Below, in pieces: positions 48,147 through 57,424 of a DNA stretch of 64,000 nt (the first letter of the stretch is position 1; each line of letters starts with the position of its first letter). This DNA comes from Fluviispira multicolorata (GTDB lineage: Bacteria > Bdellovibrionota_B > Oligoflexia > Silvanigrellales > Silvanigrellaceae). Location: NCBI RefSeq assembly GCF_009208585.1, contig NZ_WFLN01000007.1, forward strand, positions 1-64,000, written 5' to 3'. The notes under the pieces were generated by a model. The model searched no databases, had not been told where the DNA came from, and saw only the letters and a list, made by a program, of their open reading frames with translations. Both the position numbers and the translations under genes were made by a program.

Positions 48147-49781
48147 TTAATTACGGTACCAAGTATAGACATTAGGCACGCAAGGTTGTTGAGTGCATAA
48201 TTCTGGTGTCACATTATTTTTAACGGGATATGCAGACCACGCATTTAAATTGTGAACAACATTTTCTAATGGAACTTGTTTAGTCTGTGCTGCTCTCACT
48301 GAATAAGGTAACCATTCTCTTAAAGGAGAACGTGGATTATCATTCCACCAAAAGTTATGATATTTATATTCAGCATTGTTGTTGTTTGCTGAATTTGGCA
48401 CTGTATATGAAGAAACTTCAGTACCTGCTACAGGAGTCCACAAAAAGTCAGGATGAGCATTTTGATACCATTCACCGCCTGTAATTACGCCATCGTTTCG
48501 TATTTCTAGATCGTAATAGTATTCAACCCTAGAAATACCATCTCGACTTGAATCGTCTTGATTCGATGTTGATGGTTGGGTCTCAACCATGTAATCAATT
48601 GTTGCTTTAACTCCGACAATATTTTTTACATTGTTTGAACGGTATTGAGAAAAAGGATCTGTATTATAATTATTTTTATTTATCATTGCTTCGGATGCAT
48701 TTTTATAAACATTGCCAGTTAAAACATTGTAATAAACATAGCTGTAGCCGAGAATAGGTTGATTCCAAACTGTGTAGTCATAAGATGCATCAAAAACAAA
48801 ACTGCGTTTGTTAATTCCTATCTGATTGACCAGTGCAAGGTGAAATGCTGCTGGGTTAGAATCAAAACAATTTTGACTGACTATTCTTCCATTCGCATCT
48901 TTAGGTGGATCCTTATCGTTACATCTTTGTCCTGAAAATTTCGTGTTATAATTTAAATTAGCCCAAAGTAAAGAATTTAAAGCTTTGATATCTGAGGGTC
49001 TAAAAGTGATTTTTTTACCTTCATTATTTTGCACAGTGATGCTTCGCGTAGGACGATAATACATATATGAAGCAGGAGCCCAACCATGACAGATTCCTTC
49101 CCAGCCTTCTGGGTTTCTCCCTCGAATGCCACTTAATACAGAATTTGTAAGTGAGAAGTTTTTGTCATTCATTAATAAATCGTACTTTTCTGCAGGGGAA
49201 AGCAAGTCGATTTTATTTTCTGCGATTAAATTATTTGCTGGTCTTTGTTGAAGAACATATTTATCATAGTCGCTAAATTTATCGGATTTAGGAGCATTTG
49301 GATCTGCATAGCGGAAGGTGACTGAGCCACGGCTAAGTGGCCAATAACTGTCTGACCAAGGAGTGAAAGAGAGTCTCGCATTGGCAATGTTTTTTTGATC
49401 AATAACTTGAATATTATCTACAAAATTTTGTGGAAAATCCACTAAATCACGGGGATTTTCTTGAGCTAAGTAGTCAGAAAATGGAACAACCCTAAACTCA
49501 TTGCTATTTTCAAGTTTCTTCTTCATGATGTCACCGCGAAGCTGATCTTTCTTCTCAATAAAATCTTTAGAATTTATATCATCAGGTGAAAAAGGATTTG
49601 ATGTTAAAGCATGCTTTGATATCACTTGCTTTTCAGGAATTCTATCTAGAACAGTATGCGGACTCTCACGAAATTCTTTAATAAAGTTTTTAACTTTTTC
49701 TTCATCATTTGCGTATGAATTTAAACTCAGAGTTGCAAAAAATGAGATGGGAATTAAATATAATTTGTTTTTAGATAACAT
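48147..49781 (-). CDS. Secreted transglutaminase-like protein (TGase-elicitor type)
   Basis: A 544-aa exported protein with signal peptide (MLSKNKLYLIPISFFATLSL, then NSYA). The motif WEGICHGWAPASYMYYRP (Cys231), AAFHLALVNQIG (His314) and FVFDASYDYTVWNQPILGY (Asp331) form a plausible Cys-His-Asp triad. This arrangement and the NQP motif recall the transglutaminase elicitor family first described from Phytophthora (GP42) and also present in bacteria; I assign it from memory of these motifs. Such enzymes crosslink glutamine and lysine side chains. A perfect 18-bp palindrome lies some 70 bases before its start. Confidence 0.6.
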   Translation of the reverse strand: MLSKNKLYLIPISFFATLSLNSYANDEEKVKNFIKEFRESPHTVLDRIPEKQVISKHALTSNPFSPDDINSKDFIEKKDQLRGDIMKKKLENSNEFRVVPFSDYLAQENPRDLVDFPQNFVDNIQVIDQKNIANARLSFTPWSDSYWPLSRGSVTFRYADPNAPKSDKFSDYDKYVLQQRPANNLIAENKIDLLSPAEKYDLLMNDKNFSLTNSVLSGIRGRNPEGWEGICHGWAPASYMYYRPTRSITVQNNEGKKITFRPSDIKALNSLLWANLNYNTKFSGQRCNDKDPPKDANGRIVSQNCFDSNPAAFHLALVNQIGINKRSFVFDASYDYTVWNQPILGYSYVYYNVLTGNVYKNASEAMINKNNYNTDPFSQYRSNNVKNIVGVKATIDYMVETQPSTSNQDDSSRDGISRVEYYYDLEIRNDGVITGGEWYQNAHPDFLWTPVAGTEVSSYTVPNSANNNNAEYKYHNFWWNDNPRSPLREWLPYSVRAAQTKQVPLENVVHNLNAWSAYPVKNNVTPELCTQQPCVPNVYTWYRN

Positions 49782-49852
49782 ATTTACCTCTAGTATCTAT
49801 AATTTTTTAACTAGTTATTTTTTAGTGATCATAAAAAATTTATAACATATTT

Positions 49853-49870
49853 TGAAATACCGGTATTTCA
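49853..49870. promoter_or_regulatory. 18-bp perfect palindrome, possible operator
   Basis: TGAAATACCGGTATTTCA is its own reverse complement. It lies 72-89 bases upstream of the secreted transglutaminase-like gene and is a fitting size for a dimeric repressor or activator. Which regulator binds is unknown. Confidence 0.45.
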
Positions 49871-50352
49871 TTGTTCAACTTATCTGAACTCAAAATGCCT
49901 GTCAAATAAATGAAAAATAGGGAATAAATGAAATTAAATTTAAATGGTTTTCTATAAAAATTTAAAACACACTTTTTTTAGGGTTTTAGAAGAATAAAGT
50001 TTTTTTATAATTATATTGTCACTCAAAAAAATTATTATTTTATTAAATATTGGTTTTTAACAAATTTATCCCTGATTTGCTGAGTCATAAAATACAGAGC
50101 ATTATTATTGGATGTAGATTCGTTTGTGAGGTTTATTTTAACTTTACTAGAACTCTAAAGAAATTTGAGCGGATTAAAATTTTTAATTATGAAGCAAATC
50201 AAAATCGAACTTCATAATTTTCTGTATATATCAATTTCCTTTTTCCAAATAATAGGCATAATCAAATTTCAGCTGGGTTGATCTTTAAGGCGTTTTAAGA
50301 ATAGGACTGGTTCCTAAGATAACTGCATATGTCGTGCAGGGAGGTTTATTTA
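49871..50352. other. Intergenic region before ackA
   Basis: About 480 bases of AT-rich sequence. I see no ORF of note and no RNA gene. Promoters of ackA and of the divergent secreted-protein gene should lie here but no box is convincing. Confidence 0.5.
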
Positions 50353-51597
50353 ATGAATATTCTTGTAATTAATAGTGGGAGTTCATCCCTAAAGTTCCAA
50401 ATTATAGAAACAGATCAGGCTCTTATTGATGTCTCACAAGACAAAGTTAAAGTTAAAGGCCTTATCGATCGTATTGGCACACAGTCCGTCGCAAAAATTT
50501 CTGTAACAAATGGTATTGAGATAAAAGAAGCAATTGCTATTCGTGATCACTCAGCGGCTCTTGATTATATTTTTCGAAAAATCACCTCAGGAACATTAAA
50601 TATTGAAGGTATATCTTCAATTGCGGATATCAAGGCTGTTGGACATCGTGTGGTGCATGGCGGGGAAAAATTTAGCAATTCCGTTCTTGTTGATAAAAGT
50701 GTTTTAAAGGAAATAGAAGAGTGTATTGATTTGGCACCTCTGCATAATCCAGCAAATTTAAAAGGCATACAAGCTACTCTTTCTTTATTTGGGGAAAAGG
50801 TTCCTCACGTGGTTGTTTTTGACACGGCGTTTCATTCGACTATTCCTGAGGTAAATTATTTATATGCATTGCCTTACCAATATTATCGACGCTATCGAAT
50901 TCGTAAATATGGGTTTCATGGAATGTCTCATCGCTATGTGAGTTATCGCTATCGCAAACTTGTAAATTTAGAGAGAGATAAATTAAATATTATTGTGGTT
51001 CATTTAGGTAATGGTTGTTCTGCTTGTGCAATTAAGGATGGTAAATCATTTGATACATCCATGGGATTTACCCCTCTTGCTGGGCTTGTAATGGGAACAA
51101 GGGCGGGCGATATTGATGCTTCAATTATGGATTTTTTAGCTCATAAAGAAGGTGTTACTTTATCTGATATCGATATTTTATTAAATAAGGCTTCTGGATT
51201 ACTTGGAGTTTCTGGCTTAACCAATGACATGCGCGAATTGCTCGATGAAGAAAAAGAACATCATGACAGAAGAGCGACGCTTGCAATAAATATGTTTACC
51301 ATGAGAATTAAGCATTATATTGGCGCTTATTTAACTGAAATGGGAGGCGCAGATGCTATCTTATTTACTGGCGGAATTGGTGAAAACTCTGCAGAAATCC
51401 GTAAAAGAATCTGTGAAAATATGAAATTCCTTGGGCTTGAAATTGATGATGCATTAAATAAACAAAAATGTTTTGGTGCTGAAGGAGAAATTTCAACTCC
51501 TTCAAGCAAACTTAAAGCATGGGTCATTCCAACCAATGAAGAATTGATGATTGCACGTGATACTTTCCGTTGTGTTGCAAAGGTTCCTTCGACTTAA
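50353..51597 (+). CDS. ackA: Acetate kinase
   Basis: AckA interconverts acetate plus ATP with acetyl phosphate. The 414-aa sequence begins MNILVINSGSSSLKFQI and has VGHRVVHGGEKFSN, VFDTAFHSTIPE, YGFHGMSHRYVSYRY, HLGNGCSACAIKDGKSFDTS and FTGGIGENSAEIR. ATG 50353 is chosen because GGGAGGTTTATTTA is well placed; the frame is open 8 codons further. The phosphotransacetylase gene lies convergent right after it, so the two enzymes of the acetate switch are together but on opposite strands. Confidence 0.95.
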   Translation: MNILVINSGSSSLKFQIIETDQALIDVSQDKVKVKGLIDRIGTQSVAKISVTNGIEIKEAIAIRDHSAALDYIFRKITSGTLNIEGISSIADIKAVGHRVVHGGEKFSNSVLVDKSVLKEIEECIDLAPLHNPANLKGIQATLSLFGEKVPHVVVFDTAFHSTIPEVNYLYALPYQYYRRYRIRKYGFHGMSHRYVSYRYRKLVNLERDKLNIIVVHLGNGCSACAIKDGKSFDTSMGFTPLAGLVMGTRAGDIDASIMDFLAHKEGVTLSDIDILLNKASGLLGVSGLTNDMRELLDEEKEHHDRRATLAINMFTMRIKHYIGAYLTEMGGADAILFTGGIGENSAEIRKRICENMKFLGLEIDDALNKQKCFGAEGEISTPSSKLKAWVIPTNEELMIARDTFRCVAKVPST

Positions 51598-51615
51598 TTT
51601 ATTTTAATTAAAAGT

Positions 51616-52557
51616 TTAACTGAGAGCTAAAGTTAAAATAGCTGCATGTGCAATATCTTCTGCAGATGCTCCACGGGATAAATCTGAAAATGGTTTAGCA
51701 GATCCAAGTAAAATGGGACCCCAAGCATCTGCGCCACCTATGCGCTGAGTGATTTTATAGCCAATATTGCCTGAGTCTAAATCAGGGAAAATAAAAACAT
51801 TTGTTCTGCCTTGCACTTTTCCATTCGGATTTTTTCGTTTTGCTATCTCAGGAACAACCGCTGTATCAAATTGAACCTCACCTTCAGCAAGAATTTGTGG
51901 ATGCTTTTCGCTAAATAATTTAAAAGCATCTCTGATTTTTTGAACATCAGAATGTTCTGCGCTGCCTGTGGTAGAAAAGCTTAGAAATGAGACTTGAGGT
52001 GTTTTGCCCGCCCAATTTGAAAAGGCTTCTTGAGAAAGAAAAGCAATGTCTGCAAGATCAGCGCTTGAGGGTTGTGGAATGACTCCGCAGTCAGAATATA
52101 AAACGAGACTTTCTCCACCTTGAGTCGGCTTAGGTAGTGCTAAGAGGAATGCACTTGTTATTACTTTTGTATTTGATTTCAATCCCACTGTATTTAAAGC
52201 TGCACGTATAACATGTGCTGTGGAGTTTAAACAGCCTGATACTACTGCATCGACTTCACCGCGGGCAAGCATGGCTCCACCTTCAAAAGTTGTGTCGATG
52301 GACATTACTTCCACTGATTGAGATAAAGCTTTTCCCTTTTTCTCTGCAATACTCTGCATAGCTTGCAAAGTGTAATTTTTATTTTTTTTAGCTTCTTCTA
52401 TGTTTCCTAAAATACATTGAATATTTAATTCCTTTTTTAAAATTTCAGAAGCCTTAATAACTCTTTCATCATCGCCTTCTGGAAGGGATATCTTTTTATT
52501 CTTGGCACGTGAAAAAAGATTCTCTTTAGCCGATTCGTTTAAAGTATTAAATAACAC
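51616..52557 (-). CDS. pta: Phosphate acetyltransferase
   Basis: Pta exchanges CoA and phosphate on the acetyl group and partners AckA. The 313-aa short form shows ISLPEGDDERVIKASEIL, a serine-rich VVSGCLNSTAHVIRAAL, SAFLLALPKP, YSDCGVIPQPSSADLADIAF, FLSFSTTGSAEH, and GRTNVFIFPDLDSGNIGYK with QRIGGADAWGPILLGSAKP. It lacks the N-terminal DRTGG-type regulatory domain of the long enterobacterial form. Confidence 0.93.
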   Translation of the reverse strand: MLFNTLNESAKENLFSRAKNKKISLPEGDDERVIKASEILKKELNIQCILGNIEEAKKNKNYTLQAMQSIAEKKGKALSQSVEVMSIDTTFEGGAMLARGEVDAVVSGCLNSTAHVIRAALNTVGLKSNTKVITSAFLLALPKPTQGGESLVLYSDCGVIPQPSSADLADIAFLSQEAFSNWAGKTPQVSFLSFSTTGSAEHSDVQKIRDAFKLFSEKHPQILAEGEVQFDTAVVPEIAKRKNPNGKVQGRTNVFIFPDLDSGNIGYKITQRIGGADAWGPILLGSAKPFSDLSRGASAEDIAHAAILTLALS

Positions 52558-52657
52558 TACAATTCTCCTGTAAAATTAAAAGGAATATTAAATTAAACTT
52601 TCATAAAAAATTTAATTTGAAATAATATTTATTATCAAATTTTTTTGAAATGGGATA

Positions 52658-53599
52658 TCACTCATCAACTTGAATAATATCTATTGCTTTAGCGGATTGA
52701 CTTTTTGTGCGACGCTTTTCTAATAGGCGAATGACGACACCTACGTCAGTGAGCTTTCCCTGAGAAATAAAAACGGATAATAAATTTGCTCTTTGAATGA
52801 TCATAAACATACCGAGGCCCGCACTGACCTGTTGGTTGCTGAGTAAATGTGTTCCTGTTTGCCCAGTTTTAAAAATAAAATTTACATATTTATCCATTAT
52901 TTCAGGATTAAGTCTGCCAAAAATATCTTTCACAGAAATTGCGAGTTCTTTTCCATTGAATGCCCATTCTAAGTGTACTTCTTCTCCCGGCTCGAGGTCT
53001 ATTGGAGTGGTTCTCGGTTTCATGGCATGTTTAGGATTCGCATCCCAGATTGCGTTCATGAGGAGTTCTTCTTGTATTTCGACAGCATATTGTGAGAGTG
53101 TCGGGTTTTTTGAGCCAGTTACTGGTTCTATTTCATCAAAAAATTTTTCTAATTCTTCTGCAAATTTTAATCTTTCTTTAGAGCTTTTAACAATAAAATT
53201 TCTAATAATAGGAAGCTTTATTCCACTTGAATGAACAACGGGGTCTAATGTAATAATTGATCTCACACCCGTAATTTCTTCATTTTCTTTTTTTATTTTA
53301 ATACTGTATTGTCGTATAAGAGCTTTACGAACACGTTCTTCAAGAAAATCATTTTCATTAAAAATGATATAATGATGAAATCCATCTAAATTATTTACAC
53401 CTTTAAAATCAGGAATTCGAGTTACATTTACTACGAGAATATTGACTGCTTTTTCAGACTTTGTAGAATGATCATCTGATAAAAAAACATCGCATTCTTG
53501 TGGAGTTGTTACAAGTTTAAAATCTTTTGAAATCATCTCTTGGAGAGATTGTTTTATATTCTCATCTTTAATTGCAAGAAATATTTTAAAATTCTTCAA
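52658..53599 (-). CDS. Putative regulator with GHKL (histidine-kinase-like) ATPase domain
   Basis: A 313-aa protein. The first 110 residues resemble a degenerate receiver-like domain (FKIFLAIKDENIKQSL, FLSDD). The C-terminal half has GHKL boxes: EIQEELLMNAIWDA (N box), LAISVKDIFGRL (G1-like, D..G) and SAGLGMFMIIQRA (G2). No phospho-acceptor histidine region is evident, so an RsbW-like serine kinase/anti-sigma role or an output partner in a phosphorelay is more likely than a sensor kinase. The neighbours do not tell the pathway. Confidence 0.6.
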   Translation of the reverse strand: MKNFKIFLAIKDENIKQSLQEMISKDFKLVTTPQECDVFLSDDHSTKSEKAVNILVVNVTRIPDFKGVNNLDGFHHYIIFNENDFLEERVRKALIRQYSIKIKKENEEITGVRSIITLDPVVHSSGIKLPIIRNFIVKSSKERLKFAEELEKFFDEIEPVTGSKNPTLSQYAVEIQEELLMNAIWDANPKHAMKPRTTPIDLEPGEEVHLEWAFNGKELAISVKDIFGRLNPEIMDKYVNFIFKTGQTGTHLLSNQQVSAGLGMFMIIQRANLLSVFISQGKLTDVGVVIRLLEKRRTKSQSAKAIDIIQVDE

Positions 53600-53691
53600 A
53601 AGAAACTCCTCATATTTGACATCGCTCTTAGTTTCGATAATATTTTAAAAATTCTTAATGAGTTAGATGTCAAAAATATGAAGAGAAAATT

Positions 53692-55062
53692 TCACTTATT
53701 CTTTTTAAGGATTACGGCAAAAAATCCGTCGATGTCATCAGGATTGCCAGAGAAAATGAGTAATTCATTTTCTCTGGTGATGTATTTTTTATAAAAATCG
53801 TGAACTCTATCTAAGGGGTTGATTTTTTCAAATTCTGGATGGTTATTTAAGAAATTATTAATTTGCTCGGTTGTTTCTTCAACTTCAAAGCTACAAACAA
53901 TATAAATAATTTCACCATTGACGGTTACATTTTCAGATAATGAATTTAAAAGGCGTGCCTGTTCAGCTGCACAGTTTTGTATATCGTTTGGTGAACGGAG
54001 CCATTTAATTTCAGGATGTCTGCGGATAACTCCCATTGCAGAGCAAGGGGCATCGAGCAATATTTTAGTGAATTTTTTTCCTTTTACTTGTTCAACAACA
54101 TCGCCATGTAAGATATTTGCATCATTTAATTTTACCCGTTCAAAATTTTCACGAAGAAGTTTTAAACGCTTTTGGGCAAAATCACAGACTGTTAAATTGC
54201 TTGGTTCAAGACCGTTGTCCCATAGATAGATTGCTTTACCACCTGGTGCGGCGCATGCATCAAGACATGTATCTGTAGGGGTAATATCCGCTAAACTTGC
54301 AGCAAGTTGAGCGGCTTCGTCCTGTACAATGTAACAACCATTTTTGAAAGCTTCGCAGTTATCGAATTTTGGCAAAGTTTCTAAACGTAAAGATCCATTG
54401 AGAGGGCGCCATGCGCTTTCAATAGATTGTGTTTTAAGCAAATACGTTGCAAGATCTTGTTCACCATCTGGTAATGGATTTCTTTTAACAAGTTTTAAAG
54501 TATTTTTTGGAATACGGTTGCTATTGGATAGTAAATGCTCAAATCGTGTTAAAGAAAGCTGGTTATACCAGCGTTCTACCATCCAATTTGGAAATGAATG
54601 GTGCATGGAATAGTATTCAACAGCTTGTGTTACTTTATCTGGTTTTGGAAAATACTCCGATTTTCGAGCGACTCTTCGTAAAATAGCATTGACGAGTGAA
54701 GCAGCGTTAGGTACTCCAACCTGTTTTATAGCTTCGACTGTTTCAGAAACTGCAGCACGCTCTGGGACTCTATCCATATAATATATTTGATAAGTTCCAA
54801 CTCTCAGAGCATTGGCCACACGTGGATCAAGGCTTGAAAAGGGTCTGTCTAACATATGAGACATAATCCAATCCATTTTTGCAAGCCATCTTAAAGAGCC
54901 AAAAACCATTTCATAAATAAATGCTTTGTCTAACGGACGCAAGTTTGGTTGATTTGCAAAGAGTTTTTCCAGTGCCACATCGGTGTGGATGTTGCGTGTT
55001 AGAACATGAGTCAGTGCATCAATGGCAATTGCTCGTGTCAGCGTGCCAGAGCGTGTGGACAT
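53692..55062 (-). CDS. rsmB: 16S rRNA m5C967 methyltransferase
   Basis: RsmB (Fmu/Sun) methylates C967 of 16S rRNA with SAM. The 456-aa protein has an N-terminal NusB-like RNA-binding helical domain (AIAIDALTHVLTR, KAFIYEMVFGSLRW) and a Rossmann methyltransferase domain with DACAAPGGKAIYLWD, LLDAPCSAMGVIRRHPEIKW (catalytic cysteine in the PC motif) and YIVCSFEVEETTEQI. Length is usual. It is followed in the operon direction by the GHKL gene and preceded by lapB. Confidence 0.92.
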   Translation of the reverse strand: MSTRSGTLTRAIAIDALTHVLTRNIHTDVALEKLFANQPNLRPLDKAFIYEMVFGSLRWLAKMDWIMSHMLDRPFSSLDPRVANALRVGTYQIYYMDRVPERAAVSETVEAIKQVGVPNAASLVNAILRRVARKSEYFPKPDKVTQAVEYYSMHHSFPNWMVERWYNQLSLTRFEHLLSNSNRIPKNTLKLVKRNPLPDGEQDLATYLLKTQSIESAWRPLNGSLRLETLPKFDNCEAFKNGCYIVQDEAAQLAASLADITPTDTCLDACAAPGGKAIYLWDNGLEPSNLTVCDFAQKRLKLLRENFERVKLNDANILHGDVVEQVKGKKFTKILLDAPCSAMGVIRRHPEIKWLRSPNDIQNCAAEQARLLNSLSENVTVNGEIIYIVCSFEVEETTEQINNFLNNHPEFEKINPLDRVHDFYKKYITRENELLIFSGNPDDIDGFFAVILKKNK

Positions 55063-55094
55063 ATTTGTGCTCCAAAATGAATGAACTTTTGTTG

Positions 55095-56432
55095 TTATAT
55101 CCCTGTCTTACATTGAGTTAGATCAGGGTAAATAATGGGTTTGAGTGTTTCTTCTGTGGCACATTTTGTGCATTTCCAGACAAACGAAGGAAAAAAAGCA
55201 TTACAATTTTCACATTGGTGAGAAGTATAGCCAATTTGTGCAGCTTTGCTTTGATTTATAATAAACTTAAAGCAATTATGGTCTTCCACAAGTATAGCAA
55301 TGACATCGCATAAAAACTTGCTTTTTTTCAGCTCAGGTGATTCCTGTATCAAAAGAGTTGCATGAAAGATAGATGCCCAAAGGCTTTTTTGAATATTTTC
55401 ATCAAATTTTTCTCGTTTGAGAGCACGTAAAAACTCATTCTGAATTATAGCATAGTTTTCGATGATCCCCTGTTGATTCCCCATTTGAGTGAGTATTTTT
55501 GCAAGAAAAGGTGCTGCTGCAGCTGGAGATGTTTTCGTTGTTTTGAAAATATGGACAAGTGCATCGAGGTCGGTTGCAAGTGCTGTCCACATCAATTTTG
55601 GATCGTTTTCAATCCGTTGCCATAACTCTTGACTGGTTGCCTGCCATAAAAGAATGAGAGCTCTGCCAGATGTTCTTATCCAGCCAACAGCAGTGCGAGC
55701 CCATTCTTGGGCTTGAGTCGCATTCTTTTTGTCAAAATGAATTTCGCCAATTTTACAAAGTGCATGCGCAATTGAAATACGCAGCTGGTCATCTGGAGAA
55801 CCTTTATAAATACTTAATGCCGTATTAAGTTTATCTGGAAAGTAGCCTTGTGAACAAATTTCTAAAATATGGGTAAGAATTTCAGTTTGTTTTGGTTTTC
55901 TATAAAAAAGTTCAATTGCTGTATCGAAGGCACGCATAAATAAGCCAATTGATGAATAAACTTGTGAAAGCTCAAAGAGAGCTCGATTGGTTTCGATTTT
56001 TGAAACATTTTCATTTGTTAAAATATCAATATATATTTGAATTGATTTCCGTGCATTGCCAATTTGAAATGAATTGCGTGCAATAACGAAATCCAGTGCC
56101 AAATTTGTTTTTTCATTTGATTTTTCTTTAATATTATTAAAATTATTTTCAATTACTGGAATGTTAACTGGGCTCAATGTGTCAAGAATTATTTTTAATT
56201 TGACATCTAATTTTTGTTCTAACTTTTCATTATTTGGAGCATATTGAGAGCTTTTACGAAAACGTCTTCTAAAGGTTCTCCACAGCGAAGGAAAGAGTAT
56301 TCCCAAAACAATACCTACAGAGAGACCTGCACCTAAAAAAAAACTGACCTCAAATGTGTCCCACAGAGGCATCCCTTCGGTGCTTATTGTGGCAATTTGT
56401 CGTGGCACTTTCATTCTCCTTTTTGCACCCAT
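55095..56432 (-). CDS. lapB: LapB-like TPR protein with rubredoxin-type metal site
   Basis: The 445-aa protein has an N-terminal membrane segment (VSFFLGAGLSVGIVLGILFP), a basic stretch, a long series of TPR-like helices, and at the C-terminus a zinc/iron knuckle, CENCNAFFPSFVWKCTKC. This is the architecture of LapB (YciM), which controls LpxC stability and LPS synthesis at the inner membrane. Sequence identity to LapB is not obvious by eye, so the call rests on architecture. The start is uncertain: internal ATGs lie at residues 7 and 21. kdsB, another LPS gene, is divergent next to it. Confidence 0.68.
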   Translation of the reverse strand: MGAKRRMKVPRQIATISTEGMPLWDTFEVSFFLGAGLSVGIVLGILFPSLWRTFRRRFRKSSQYAPNNEKLEQKLDVKLKIILDTLSPVNIPVIENNFNNIKEKSNEKTNLALDFVIARNSFQIGNARKSIQIYIDILTNENVSKIETNRALFELSQVYSSIGLFMRAFDTAIELFYRKPKQTEILTHILEICSQGYFPDKLNTALSIYKGSPDDQLRISIAHALCKIGEIHFDKKNATQAQEWARTAVGWIRTSGRALILLWQATSQELWQRIENDPKLMWTALATDLDALVHIFKTTKTSPAAAAPFLAKILTQMGNQQGIIENYAIIQNEFLRALKREKFDENIQKSLWASIFHATLLIQESPELKKSKFLCDVIAILVEDHNCFKFIINQSKAAQIGYTSHQCENCNAFFPSFVWKCTKCATEETLKPIIYPDLTQCKTGI

Positions 56433-56569
56433 GGGAGCCTAGCATAGGATTTTTACATTGTCGTCATACGCAATGCAATATTAAATCTGCATCTGGAAAT
56501 TTTAAGTTGAAATGATATAGTTCTCAACTGAGGTTTTGTTAAAATCTCTTAAAAAAAAAGGTCTAAAAA

Positions 56570-57418
56570 ATGTTAAATTCAAATAATAAAAATTCTGTTT
56601 ATATCGTTATACCTGCTCGTTTTGCTTCGACTCGACTCCCAGGAAAACCTTTGCTTAAAATTGGTAAGCATAGTATGATTGCTCGTGTTATTCAGCAAGC
56701 TCAGCTCTTTTTAAATAGACTTTCTCAAAATAATCTTATTAAAGATGTTCATTTAGTCGTTGCAACAGATCATGAAGAAATTTTATCAGAAGCAAAAAAA
56801 TTAAATGCAATTGCTGTCCTGACAGATAGCAATTTAAAAAATGGGACAGAAAGAGTTTATTCAGCATTAAAAAAAATTCATAATGAAAAGCCTATTTCAA
56901 ATCAAGATATTATTTTAAATATTCAAGGTGATGAACCTTTTTTTTCAATAGATGATGTTGAAAATTTAATTATACAAATGCTGCACAAAAGTGAAATTTC
57001 CATGGGAACTCTCGCATTTAAAAGAAAGAACACTCAAATGTTTTTTGAAAGCTCCGTTGTAAAAGTTGTTTGTGACAAAAATCAAAATGCACTTTATTTT
57101 TCACGTTCTCCAATTCCATATCCTAAAGAGTTATTGGGTGCCTCTGGCAACAGCTGGCTTGAGAATATAAAAGATATTAAAAAAGAAATTACTTTTTTAC
57201 ATCATGTGGGTGTGTATGCTTTTCGCTTTCAAACAATTTGTCAGTTTGTAGAAAACTTACTAAATTCGGAGCTAGAATTTTTAGAAAGTTTAGAACAGTT
57301 GAGAGCACTCGAAGCAGGGTGGAAAATTTATGTTAGTGAAGCCCAAAATGAGCCTTTTGGCATTGATACGCCTGAAGATCTTGAAAAAGCCCAAATAATT
57401 GCGCAAAAGCTTGATTGA
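56570..57418 (+). CDS. kdsB: 3-deoxy-manno-octulosonate cytidylyltransferase
   Basis: KdsB activates Kdo as CMP-Kdo for lipopolysaccharide inner core. The 282-aa nucleotidyltransferase shows VIPARFASTRLPGKPLLKIG, VVATDHEEI, NGTERVY, NIQGDEPFF and YFSRSPIPYP with HHVGVYAFR and FGIDTPEDLEKA. It begins after GGTCTAAAAA and its stop lies 6 bases before the next gene. Confidence 0.95.
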   Translation: MLNSNNKNSVYIVIPARFASTRLPGKPLLKIGKHSMIARVIQQAQLFLNRLSQNNLIKDVHLVVATDHEEILSEAKKLNAIAVLTDSNLKNGTERVYSALKKIHNEKPISNQDIILNIQGDEPFFSIDDVENLIIQMLHKSEISMGTLAFKRKNTQMFFESSVVKVVCDKNQNALYFSRSPIPYPKELLGASGNSWLENIKDIKKEITFLHHVGVYAFRFQTICQFVENLLNSELEFLESLEQLRALEAGWKIYVSEAQNEPFGIDTPEDLEKAQIIAQKLD

Positions 57419-57424
57419 AAAACA

